From an uncultured Prevotellaceae bacterium (lineage in GTDB: Bacteria > Bacteroidota > Bacteroidia > Bacteroidales > Muribaculaceae): DNA of 10,959 bases. This document shows positions 1 through 7,637 of the stretch, piece by piece; position 1 is the first letter of the stretch, and every line of letters starts with the position of its first letter. Both the position numbers and the translations under genes were made by a program. The stretch spans positions 1 through 10,959 of the forward strand of contig UQLZ01000065.1 of the NCBI GenBank assembly GCA_900541935.1, read 5' to 3'. The notes below the pieces were generated by a model, which was not told the DNA's origin, ran no database searches, and saw nothing but the letters and a program-made list of their open reading frames with translations.

Positions 1-53
1 GCCGACCCTCTGCTTGTAAGGCAGATGCTCTGAACCAGCTGAGCTAAACGCCC
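1..53 (-). tRNA. tRNA-Val (anticodon TAC), 3' part cut off by window edge
   Basis: Read on the minus strand, the segment starts GGGCGTT (acceptor strand), then TA, then a D arm GCTC-AGCTGGTTCA-GAGC containing the conserved GG pair. The anticodon arm is TCTGC-CTTACAA-GCAGA. The seven-base loop places TAC at positions 34-36 (plus-strand 16-18), which decodes GTA valine codons. The sequence then runs into the variable region and is lost at the left edge, so the T arm and 3' acceptor strand are outside the window. It is transcribed leftward, away from the large plus-strand gene cluster. Confidence 0.95.
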
Positions 54-73
54 TCGTTTTTATTTAACGACTG

Positions 74-105
74 CAAAGGTAAAACAAATTTTTCAATTTT
101 GCAAC
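74..105 (-). promoter_or_regulatory. Bacteroidetes-type promoter for the tRNA-Val gene
   Basis: On the minus strand, TACCTTTG (plus 74-81) matches the TAnnTTTG -7 element exactly. GTTG (plus 102-105) sits 20 bases upstream as a three-of-four match to the TTTG -33 element. The -7 box ends about 20 bases before the tRNA 5' end at 53, which leaves room for a short leader removed by RNase P. The assignment rests on the motif, spacing and position. Confidence 0.75.
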
Positions 106-245
106 ATTAACACAAAAAAACTTATAAACACAAGGAGCGATGAGCAACAAGTTCAATTTTAAAACACCTTATTTATTAATGCCAATCTGAAAACATTCTC
201 AAACACACTTTAAATTATTAAAGATTCGTAAGAGTTTGTTGAAAT

Positions 246-277
246 ATTGTAAGACTCAGAAAAAATTATCATCTTTG
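246..277 (+). promoter_or_regulatory. Upstream promoter-like element (P1) of the operon
   Basis: CATCTTTG (270-277) matches TAnnTTTG except at its first base. ATTG (246-249), 20 bases upstream, is a three-of-four match to the TTTG -33 box. The bases after it share ATCTTTGCAT with the second element at 353-362. P1 may be a real second promoter or a decayed copy. Confidence 0.45.
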
Positions 278-362
278 CATTAGATAGGATGCGGTTCGGC
301 ATAAAAAATCTAAAAACTTCGTTTTTGTTTTTTTCTGCTCTTTCCTTTCACTATCTTTGCAT
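271..362 (+). repeat. Direct repeat ATCTTTGCAT flanking a hairpin-rich leader
   Basis: The ten bases ATCTTTGCAT occur at 271-280 and again at 353-362, each overlapping a -7 promoter element. Between them are a short inverted repeat ATGC/GCAT (289-302, six-base loop GGTTCG) and a perfect hairpin AAAAAC-TTC-GTTTTT (312-326). The layout looks like a duplicated promoter with a structured spacer. I have not shown that it recurs elsewhere in the genome. Confidence 0.55.
324..359 (+). promoter_or_regulatory. Proximal promoter (P2) of the operon, TATCTTTG
   Basis: TATCTTTG (352-359) is an exact TAnnTTTG -7 element. A TTTG at 324-327 could serve as the -33 box, although the 24-base gap is longer than the usual 19-21. 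Transcription would start near 365, giving a leader of about 50 bases before the GTG start at 414. It is the nearest exact -7 match upstream of the cluster, and I found none in the short gaps between the genes. Confidence 0.65.
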
Positions 363-413
363 AGTTTTTGTGTAGCAAAGAAGCTGCACCATTTTTATCA
401 AAAATTTAGAATT

Positions 414-1760
414 GTGAAACTGAAATTTATATCACTATTGGCACTTGTAGGTGCTGGATATTACGCATTTGCGCAAAACAATATAGCAGAAGAGGTTGCA
501 TGGGTTGTTGGCGATGAACCTATCTACAAATCTCAGATTGAAGAGAATTATGCCCAGGCCCAATATGAGAATATATCTATTGACGGAAAGCCTTATTGCG
601 TCATTCCTGAGCAGTTAGCAATAGACAAACTATTCTTGCATCAGGCAGAAATTGATACTATCGAAGTTGAAGACGCACAAGTTCAATCTGAAGTTAATGC
701 ACGTATCAACTTATTTGTTGAAAATCTTGGTTCAAAAGAAAAGGTAGAAGAATATTTCCGTAAAAGTATTCCAGAAATGCGCGAGCAATTGACTGAATTG
801 ATGAAAAACCAATATACTATCCAACAGGTTCAACAGGAATTGACAAAAAACGTAAAGGCAACTCCTGCTGACGTTAGAAAATATTTTGAAAGTCTTTCGC
901 AAGATAGCATTCCATTCATCCCAATGCAAGTTGAAACACAAATTATAAGTATTAAACCGGTTATACCACAACAAGAAATTGAAGAGGTAAAATCTCGTCT
1001 TAGAGATTTTGCAAAACGAGTAAATAGTGGCGAAACTGAATTTTCAACACTTGCTATCCTTTACTCACAAGACGGCTCATCTGCCAGAGGCGGTGAAATC
1101 GGTTTCAAAGGAAGGACAGAACTATTATCAGAATATGCAAGCGTTGCTTTCAACCTTACAGACCCTAAAAAGGCTTCAAAGATTGTTGAAACAGAGGCTG
1201 GGTTCCATATCATTCAGCTAATTGAAAAGAGAGGAGATAAAATCAATACACGCCATATTCTTCTCAAGCCAAAAGTTGCAGACAAAGAACTCGTTGACGG
1301 TATTAACCGCCTTGACTCACTCCGCAGTGATATTCTTGACAAGAAATTCACTTTCGAAGATGCAGCACCATACGTTTCTCAAGACAAGGATACAAGAAAC
1401 AACCAAGGCTTAATGATTAACCCGTCAACATTGAATGCAAAATTTCAAATGTCACAACTTCCTCAAGATATTGCAAAACAAGTTGACAAATTAAAAGTTG
1501 GAGAAATATCAAAAGCATTCACGATGATTGACCCGTCAACAAACAGAGAAATCGTTGCAATCGTCAAACTAAAAGCGCGCCACGAGGGTCATAAAGCTAA
1601 TCTGCGTGATGACTATGAAGTTATCAAAAAAATGTATGAAGCCTCTGCTAAAAACAAAATCATTGCAGACTGGATAGACAAAAAGATAGAAAACACCTAT
1701 ACATACATTGAAGAAGGTTGGCGAAACTGCGAATTCAAGCACAAAGGGTGGATAAAATAA
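414..1760 (+). CDS. SurA-like periplasmic peptidylprolyl isomerase/chaperone
   Basis: This is a predicted exported chaperone of the SurA/parvulin type that helps unfolded outer-membrane proteins cross the periplasm. From the GTG at 414 it is 448 residues. A signal peptide covers residues 1-20, with a hydrophobic core and AFA before Q21. A SurA-like N-terminal helical domain spans about 25-165. The first parvulin domain, about 173-272, keeps the SQDGSSARGGEIGF stretch (218-231) and GFHIIQL (263-269). The second, about 278-390, begins with TRHILLKP (279-286) but is less canonical in its middle. GTG is preferred because the only longer frame starts at a TTG (357) inside the -7 promoter box, and because the GTG start puts the signal peptide at the N-terminus. 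No Shine-Dalgarno is visible. The next gene follows after 6 bases. Isomerase activity is inferred. Confidence 0.88.
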   Translation: MKLKFISLLALVGAGYYAFAQNNIAEEVAWVVGDEPIYKSQIEENYAQAQYENISIDGKPYCVIPEQLAIDKLFLHQAEIDTIEVEDAQVQSEVNARINLFVENLGSKEKVEEYFRKSIPEMREQLTELMKNQYTIQQVQQELTKNVKATPADVRKYFESLSQDSIPFIPMQVETQIISIKPVIPQQEIEEVKSRLRDFAKRVNSGETEFSTLAILYSQDGSSARGGEIGFKGRTELLSEYASVAFNLTDPKKASKIVETEAGFHIIQLIEKRGDKINTRHILLKPKVADKELVDGINRLDSLRSDILDKKFTFEDAAPYVSQDKDTRNNQGLMINPSTLNAKFQMSQLPQDIAKQVDKLKVGEISKAFTMIDPSTNREIVAIVKLKARHEGHKANLRDDYEVIKKMYEASAKNKIIADWIDKKIENTYTYIEEGWRNCEFKHKGWIK

Positions 1761-1766
1761 AAATAT

Positions 1767-3497
1767 ATGACGAAAATAAATAAAACACAAGACACCGGAG
1801 GGCATAAGATTCAAAACGTAATCTTGTGCCTTTTGGCAATTTGTACACTAAATATTATTTATGGAGACAACGTGCGTGGCCAATCCAAAAAGCAAAGCAA
1901 AACCACTCCTAAATTAGAGAAAAAAGACTCAGCCAAAAAGGTCTCAAAACTCAAACCAACGATTCCGTCAGCGGACCGTTATCAAAAGGGACGCGTCTTC
2001 CTTGAATACGCCGATAAACTCTCAATGGATGAAGTTATAAGTCCTGAATATCAAGTTCTTAATGGCAACGTTAAGTTCCGTAAAGGAGATATGTATATGT
2101 TTTGTGACAGTGCACACTTCTATGACAAAAAAAACTCCTTATACGCATTTGGAAATGTAAGAATGGAGCAAGGTGACACGCTTTTTGTATATGCGGACCA
2201 ATTATATTACGATGGCAACGAAGACCTTGCCAAATTGCGAAACAACGTAAGAATGGAAAACAGAAACGTCACACTGTTTACCGACAGCCTTGACTATGAC
2301 TTAATTGCAAATATCGGCTACTATTTTGAAGGTGGCAAGATTGTTGATGAGAAAAACGAACTTATATCCGTTTATGGTCAATATGCTCCAGACACAAAAG
2401 ACACCGAATTCCTTTTCGACGTTGAAATGACAAACGAGAAATTCAAACTAATAACAGACACTCTCTATTATAACACAACTACAAAAATCGCAGATATCGT
2501 TGGCTACACAACGATGGTATCCGATAGCAGTATAATATACTCTGACAAAGGATGGTACGATACAAACACAGATCAAGCCACCCTCTACAACAGATCACTG
2601 ATTATTACAAAAGACAACCAAAAACTCACAGGAGATACAATATTCTACAACAGAGCAGAAGGTTATGGAGAAGTTTTTGGCAATATGATTCTTACTGATT
2701 CTGTCAAATCAACATCTATTCTTAGTGATTACGGATACTATAATGAGAAAAGCGACAGTACATTTGCAACAAAAAAAGCGCTTGCAATGGAATATTCACA
2801 GAAAGACACTCTATTTCTACATGGAGATACAATAAAAAGTTTTCTCATTGACAACGATTCAACAAGACTAATGACAGCGTATCCTAATGTCAGATTCTAC
2901 AGAATCGACATTCAAGGAGTTTGTGACTCCCTTGCATTCACATCAAGAGATTCTGTGCTATATATGCACCGTCATCCTGTTTTATGGAATGAGAAAAGAC
3001 AAGTTTCGGGGAATATAATAAAAGTGCATTTCAACGACAGTACTGCCGACAAAGCATATTTACCTGAATATGGAATGCTTGCTGAGCATATAGATGAAAC
3101 ATTCTACAATCAACTATATGGCAAGGAAATGATAGCGTATTTCAACGGCAAAGAAATGACTCGTCTTGACGTAAACGGCAATGTTCAAGCCATACTTTTG
3201 CCAATGGAAAACGATTCTACATATAATAAGATTGTCAGTGCTGAAGGCAGTTTCCTTACCATTAATCTAAAGGAGCAAAAAATGGAAAAACTTCGCCTAT
3301 GGCCAGACGTTACAGGCAAAGTAATACCTATTTACCTTTCAAAAAAATCAGATCATTTCCTTAAAAGCTTTGCTTGGTATGAAGAAATAAGACCTAAAAA
3401 CAGGTATGATATATTCGAATTCCCCGAAGCAATGAAAGCGCTTCTAAGTTCTCCAGAAACGATAGCACCTGTTCGAAGAATAAGAGAAGAACAATAA
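1767..3497 (+). CDS. OstA-like (LptA/LptD N-domain fold) envelope protein
   Basis: This is a 576-residue protein related to the OstA/LptA jellyroll family, which carries lipopolysaccharide across the periplasm in Gram-negative bacteria. A hydrophobic stretch at about 17-33 looks like a signal sequence or anchor. A Lys-rich linker (40-64) follows. From about 95 the protein repeats a strand pattern of the type GNV...GDTL..Y.D.L.YD, with copies near 99-121, 128-149, 160-178, 227-246, 286-309 and 316-339; this is typical of OstA repeats. No C-terminal LptD beta-barrel is evident in residues 400-576. It may therefore be a periplasmic bridge or accessory factor rather than the full LptD translocon. 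It lies between the SurA-like gene and mutL, with a 6-base gap before it. The fold is well supported. The role in LPS transport is inferred from the family and from its SurA-like neighbour. Confidence 0.85.
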   Translation: MTKINKTQDTGGHKIQNVILCLLAICTLNIIYGDNVRGQSKKQSKTTPKLEKKDSAKKVSKLKPTIPSADRYQKGRVFLEYADKLSMDEVISPEYQVLNGNVKFRKGDMYMFCDSAHFYDKKNSLYAFGNVRMEQGDTLFVYADQLYYDGNEDLAKLRNNVRMENRNVTLFTDSLDYDLIANIGYYFEGGKIVDEKNELISVYGQYAPDTKDTEFLFDVEMTNEKFKLITDTLYYNTTTKIADIVGYTTMVSDSSIIYSDKGWYDTNTDQATLYNRSLIITKDNQKLTGDTIFYNRAEGYGEVFGNMILTDSVKSTSILSDYGYYNEKSDSTFATKKALAMEYSQKDTLFLHGDTIKSFLIDNDSTRLMTAYPNVRFYRIDIQGVCDSLAFTSRDSVLYMHRHPVLWNEKRQVSGNIIKVHFNDSTADKAYLPEYGMLAEHIDETFYNQLYGKEMIAYFNGKEMTRLDVNGNVQAILLPMENDSTYNKIVSAEGSFLTINLKEQKMEKLRLWPDVTGKVIPIYLSKKSDHFLKSFAWYEEIRPKNRYDIFEFPEAMKALLSSPETIAPVRRIREEQ

Positions 3498-3508
3498 AGA
3501 AAACAACT

Positions 3509-5398
3509 ATGTCAGATATTATAAAACTATTACCAGATTCAGTAGCCAATCAAATAGCCGCAGGAGAGGTTATCCAGCGGCCAGCATCAGTCATAAAAGA
3601 GTTGGTAGAAAATGCCATAGACGCTGGTGCTTCATCTATTAAAATAGTCCTTAAAGATGCAGGCAGAACTTTGATTCAGGTTATAGACAATGGTTCTGGC
3701 ATGTCTGATACTGATGCAAGACTTGCTTTTGAAAGGCATTCTACATCAAAAATAACAAATGCAAACGATCTATTCTCTTTACATACAATGGGATTCCGCG
3801 GAGAGGCGCTTGCTTCCATAGCGGCTATTGCTCAAGTTGAACTTAGAACAAGAAAAAAAGGAGCAGAAATGGGAACTAAACTATGCATTTCCGCTTCCAA
3901 ATGCGAATCTCAAGAACCAGACTTCTGTCAGGAAGGCTCTAACTTTATGATTAAGAACATTTTCTTCAACGTTCCAGCAAGAAGAAAATTTCTAAAAAGC
4001 AATAAAGTTGAACTCAGCAATATTGTCAAAGAATTTGAAAAGTTAGCATTAGTAAACCACTCTACGGAATTTATGCTTATAAACGATGACAGCACAATAT
4101 TCCAACTAATGGCAGGCGACTCTTTTAAGAAGCGCATAGCGTCACTGTTTACACGATCTATTGAGCAACAACTAATTACAATTGAAACAGAGACAACGCT
4201 AATTAAAATAAGCGGTTTTATTGGACGACCTGAAAATGCAAGGAAAAGAAATGCTTTGCAATTCTTCTTTGTAAACGGCCGACATATGCGTCATCCATAT
4301 TTTCACAAGGCGATAATGAACTGCTATGACCAACTAATTCCTGCTAACGAGCAACCAAACTACTTTATAAACTTCGAAGTTGCCCCATCGACTATCGACG
4401 TTAACATCCACCCTACCAAAAGTGAAATAAAGTTTGAAAACGAGCAAGTTATATGGCAGATTATTTATGCAGCTGTGAAAGAGGCATTAGGGAAGTTCAG
4501 TGCAATTCCATCAATTGACTTTGATACTGAAGGCATTTTCGAAATCTCGATGGACACTAACACCAACACCCCTGAACAACCGAAAATTCAAGTTGACCCA
4601 ACTTATAATCCCTTTACGGATCAACGCAGGGCTTCTACATCTGCTCCTGCTACACATAATTCAAAGTTTGGCAATTTCAATAATGACAATTTAGACAATT
4701 GGGAAGCACTTTACGAAAGTTTTGAAAACAAAAAACCAGCAGAAGCAACCCAAACAGTTGAAAGCTCATTTAGTTTTGAAACTACAAATAAGAAAGAATC
4801 AAACATATTCTCAAGCAAATTTTCTGAAAGCCACTTTGGAAAACAATATATGCAACTTAAAAGCAAATATATTGTCACTTGCGACCAGTTTGGAATTTTG
4901 TTAATTGACCAGCATAGAGCTCATGTTAGAATTCTTTTCGACAAAATGATGGATGCAACAACTATTGGTATAGTTGAATCACAGCGCGTGCTTTTTCCTG
5001 AGGTTTTGCAACTGTCTCCAGCACAAGACCCTATAGTAGAAGAACTGTCTGAAACTTTAGAAAGTATGGGTTTCGACATTTCTTTCTTAGGCAATTCATC
5101 TTGGGCGATAAACAGCGTGCCAGCAATCCTAAACGGATTAAATGCCAAAGAATTTATATCCGACATTATAGACTCAGCCATTACCGGCGGAAAGGAATTA
5201 CCTCAAAAAATAAAGGAACATATCGCCCTTTCATCTGCAAAAGCAACGGCAATTCAGCATGGAAAGATTCTTACTAATGAAGAAATGGCTATGCTCGCTT
5301 CAGATTTATTTAGCTGTAAGGAACAAAATTACACACCTGACGGAAAAATTATTATTTCTACTATTTCAAACGATGAAATAGCGAAACTCTTTTTATAA
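3509..5398 (+). CDS. mutL: DNA mismatch repair protein MutL
   Basis: This is the MutL ATPase, which links mismatch recognition by MutS to strand incision and repair. At 629 residues it has the usual length. The N-terminal GHKL ATPase motifs are intact: ELVENAIDAG (31-40, with the general-base Glu31 and Mg-binding Asn35), DNGSGM (60-65), ERHSTSK (75-81) and GFRGEALASIA (95-105). A transducer domain follows to about 330 and includes VNIHPTKSEIKF (298-309). A polar linker rich in Asn, Ser and Thr (about 340-440) joins it to the C-terminal dimerisation domain (about 441-629). In that domain the endonuclease motif DQHA(X)2E(X)4E is altered (DQHR at 467-470, Val and Asp at the two Glu positions) and the usual CPHGRP is TPDGKI (609-614). 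The start ATG lies 11 bases after the OstA-like gene. The identification is secure; nuclease activity is doubtful. Confidence 0.97.
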   Translation: MSDIIKLLPDSVANQIAAGEVIQRPASVIKELVENAIDAGASSIKIVLKDAGRTLIQVIDNGSGMSDTDARLAFERHSTSKITNANDLFSLHTMGFRGEALASIAAIAQVELRTRKKGAEMGTKLCISASKCESQEPDFCQEGSNFMIKNIFFNVPARRKFLKSNKVELSNIVKEFEKLALVNHSTEFMLINDDSTIFQLMAGDSFKKRIASLFTRSIEQQLITIETETTLIKISGFIGRPENARKRNALQFFFVNGRHMRHPYFHKAIMNCYDQLIPANEQPNYFINFEVAPSTIDVNIHPTKSEIKFENEQVIWQIIYAAVKEALGKFSAIPSIDFDTEGIFEISMDTNTNTPEQPKIQVDPTYNPFTDQRRASTSAPATHNSKFGNFNNDNLDNWEALYESFENKKPAEATQTVESSFSFETTNKKESNIFSSKFSESHFGKQYMQLKSKYIVTCDQFGILLIDQHRAHVRILFDKMMDATTIGIVESQRVLFPEVLQLSPAQDPIVEELSETLESMGFDISFLGNSSWAINSVPAILNGLNAKEFISDIIDSAITGGKELPQKIKEHIALSSAKATAIQHGKILTNEEMAMLASDLFSCKEQNYTPDGKIIISTISNDEIAKLFL

Positions 5399-5418
5399 AC
5401 CATAAAATTCTCATAGTT

Positions 5419-6831
5419 ATGAAAAGTCTAAAATATATAATGCTGTCAATCTCCCTTATCGGTTTGATGTCAGCCGAGGCACAATCACTTACGCAAGCGA
5501 AAAAATGGTTTAATGCCGGCAATTACGAAAAGGCCTTGCCTGTATTCCAAAAGCAACTCAAAAGCAGACCAAAAAGATCTGATTTAAACAATTATGTCGG
5601 AGTATGCCTCTTCCAAATGGGCAGTGTTGAAGCATCATTAAAATATCTCAATAATGCAGCAGCAAAGGAAGCAGAAGCAAATGCATGCCTTGCAATATAC
5701 AATTTTGACAAAATGAATTACAAAGAGGCTGAAGACTATCTTACAAAGTTTGAAGAACTTAAAGAAAAAGATATTCAAATGCCTTCTTTAGACCGCGTCA
5801 AAAAAGGTGTTACAATGCTCAATAATGTTGAAAAAATTGTTATCGTTGACAGCATTGTCGTGGATAAAGCAGACTTCTTTACACACTATAAACTTGCACC
5901 AGAGGCTGGCTCTCTTAATACAACAGACATTCTTCCATACGAAAAGCCGGGAATTAATACTACAGTTTTCGTTCCTGAATCAGGGCAAAGAATGATTTGG
6001 GCGATGGAAGACAGCATTGGTAAAACTCACATAGCAGAAACTTACAAACTGTTAGGTGGAAAATGGGATAAATACACTCTAATTCCCTCTGAGACCCTTA
6101 GTGGAAACGGAGACGTAAACTATCCTTTTGTTATGGCTGACGGAATAACGCTTTACTATGCCTGCAATGGAGACAACACTATTGGAGGTTACGATATATT
6201 CAAATCAAGAAAAGACGCAATAACAGGAAATTATCTTGACCCTCAAAATATCGGATACCCATATAATTCACCATACGATGATTATCTTCTTGCCATTGAC
6301 GAAATGACAGGTGCTGGTTGGTGGGCTACTGACAGGAATCAATTTCCAGACAAAATAACAATATACGTATTCCAGCCGAACAACTTCCGTAGTAACTATG
6401 ACGCTGATACAGACGATGTTTATAGCCTTGCGGCGATAAAAAGCATAAAGGATTCTTGGACTGAAGATAATTACGACGACTTTATTCAAAGCATTAAAGA
6501 GAATACTATGGTTAAAGAGCAAGAAGAAGTGGACTTTATCTTCCATCTTAATAACGACATAACATATACTAAATATTCTGATTTCAAGAGTAATGAAGCG
6601 CGTAGTCTTATGCAAGAACGAACAAAATACATCAACTTTCTAAATGATGTAAAAAAACAGCTAAACGAAATGAGGATAAAATTCCATAAGGCAAATGCAG
6701 CACAAAAGCATAAATACTCTTCTGAAATTGTAGTTCTTGAGAGTACAATCATTAAAAATTCCGCAGAACTGCAAAAAATTGAAAAGGCCATCAGAGTGGC
6801 TGAATTACCAAAATTAAAGAATAGGAAATGA
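5419..6831 (+). CDS. Exported TPR and PD40 (TolB-like propeller) repeat protein
   Basis: I do not recognise a named gene here. The 470-residue product has a signal peptide (about 1-21, AEA before Q22). A TPR region follows at about 23-115, where AKKWFNAGNYEKALPVF (27-43) is a clear repeat. A middle segment (about 165-320) contains a PD40/TolB-like blade: YPFVMADGITLYYACNG at 235-251, then GGYDIFKSR at 256-264. The end (about 392-465) is charged and likely coiled coil. Bacteroidetes proteins with TPR plus PD40 often continue into an OmpA peptidoglycan-binding domain, as in the type IX secretion protein PorE, but none is present here. A periplasmic scaffold role is a guess. It starts 20 bases after mutL, and its TGA stop overlaps the next ATG (ATGA), which suggests translational coupling. 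Confidence 0.8.
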   Translation: MKSLKYIMLSISLIGLMSAEAQSLTQAKKWFNAGNYEKALPVFQKQLKSRPKRSDLNNYVGVCLFQMGSVEASLKYLNNAAAKEAEANACLAIYNFDKMNYKEAEDYLTKFEELKEKDIQMPSLDRVKKGVTMLNNVEKIVIVDSIVVDKADFFTHYKLAPEAGSLNTTDILPYEKPGINTTVFVPESGQRMIWAMEDSIGKTHIAETYKLLGGKWDKYTLIPSETLSGNGDVNYPFVMADGITLYYACNGDNTIGGYDIFKSRKDAITGNYLDPQNIGYPYNSPYDDYLLAIDEMTGAGWWATDRNQFPDKITIYVFQPNNFRSNYDADTDDVYSLAAIKSIKDSWTEDNYDDFIQSIKENTMVKEQEEVDFIFHLNNDITYTKYSDFKSNEARSLMQERTKYINFLNDVKKQLNEMRIKFHKANAAQKHKYSSEIVVLESTIIKNSAELQKIEKAIRVAELPKLKNRK

Positions 6832-7634
6832 TTGATTTTAAAACAATAAACGAGGTTTCTCTACTTTATAATTTTCACTCGCACACCCCCTATTGCGATG
6901 GACATTCTCCAATGAGGGACTATATTGTTGAGGCTATTGCAAACGGATTCACCCATTATGGCTTCACCCCACACTCTCCTGTACCGTTCGATTCTCACTG
7001 TAATATTGAAGTGGAAGATTTAGATAATTATATCAGAGACTTCAATGCTATTAAAGAAGAGTTTGGCGATAGAATCAAATTGTACAAGTCATTAGAAATT
7101 GATTATCTTAATGATGAATGGAGTGCAACAAACAAAATTATCGAAAATTTGAACCTTGATTACAAATTAAGTTCAATACATTTCGTTCCATGCAATGACT
7201 TTTTTGTTGATACCGACGGCCGATTTGACAATTTCAAGATGAAAATGGATAAATATTTTGACAACGACATTGAATATGTTGTCAAGGCCTTCTATAATCA
7301 AACAATAAAAATGATTGAACACGGAGGCTTTGATATTATCGGCCACTTTGACAAAATTGGTCAGAACGCTTCATACTTCAAGCCAGGAATTGAAGCCGAA
7401 GATTGGTACAACAGGCTTGTTATCACAACCATAGAGGCAATAAAAGATACTGGTTTGGTCGCTGAAATTAATACAAAATCATACAACGACCACAATCGCT
7501 TTTTCCCTAATGAACGCTATTTTGAATTAGTAAAAAAATACGAAATTCCTGTAATTTTCAATTCTGACTCACATTATTCAGCCAAAATAAATGAGAACAG
7601 AATGAACGCTATTAAAACATTTTACAAAAAATAA
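6828..7634 (+). CDS. PHP-family histidinol-phosphatase (HisK type)
   Basis: This is a predicted cytosolic metallophosphatase that would convert L-histidinol phosphate to L-histidinol, the penultimate step of histidine synthesis (EC 3.1.3.15). The 268-residue length fits the monofunctional PHP type. Metal-ligand motifs appear in order: HSHTPYCDG (17-25, HxH plus Asp24), FTPHS (46-50, His49), SLEIDY (88-93, Glu90), SSIHF (115-119, His118), GHFDKIG (172-178, His173) and NSDSHY (245-250, Asp247 and His249). The start overlaps the preceding stop by 4 bases, and metA follows after 3 bases. No other histidine gene is in the window, so the substrate is inferred from the family; another phosphoester substrate remains possible. 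Confidence 0.82.
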   Translation: MIDFKTINEVSLLYNFHSHTPYCDGHSPMRDYIVEAIANGFTHYGFTPHSPVPFDSHCNIEVEDLDNYIRDFNAIKEEFGDRIKLYKSLEIDYLNDEWSATNKIIENLNLDYKLSSIHFVPCNDFFVDTDGRFDNFKMKMDKYFDNDIEYVVKAFYNQTIKMIEHGGFDIIGHFDKIGQNASYFKPGIEAEDWYNRLVITTIEAIKDTGLVAEINTKSYNDHNRFFPNERYFELVKKYEIPVIFNSDSHYSAKINENRMNAIKTFYKK

Positions 7635-7637
7635 GAC

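Larger units (their letters stand above)
54..413. other. Divergent intergenic region between tRNA-Val and the eight-gene cluster
   Basis: This 360-base stretch is very AT-rich and holds no convincing gene. The left part contains the leftward tRNA promoter. The right part (about 246-359) contains two rightward promoter-like elements, two small inverted repeats and a 28-codon open frame. Between about 106 and 240 I see only AT-rich sequence and a pair of GTAAGA hexamers (228-233 and 249-254). No terminator is expected because transcription diverges from here. Confidence 0.7.

Noticed and set aside
140..190. 16-codon frame preceded by AAGGAG
   Set aside because: The Shine-Dalgarno-like match is only two bases from the ATG, the peptide is tiny and has no feature, and Bacteroidetes starts rarely rely on such a site.
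1767..3497. Annotation as full LptD translocon
   Set aside because: The jellyroll-type repeats are visible, but no C-terminal outer-membrane barrel or terminal aromatic signature can be seen, and the length is short for LptD.
6268..6791. Two overlapping antisense frames (115 and 101 codons) on the minus strand
   Set aside because: They lie wholly inside the well-supported TPR/PD40 gene, overlap each other in different frames, and encode low-complexity sequence with no motif or promoter.
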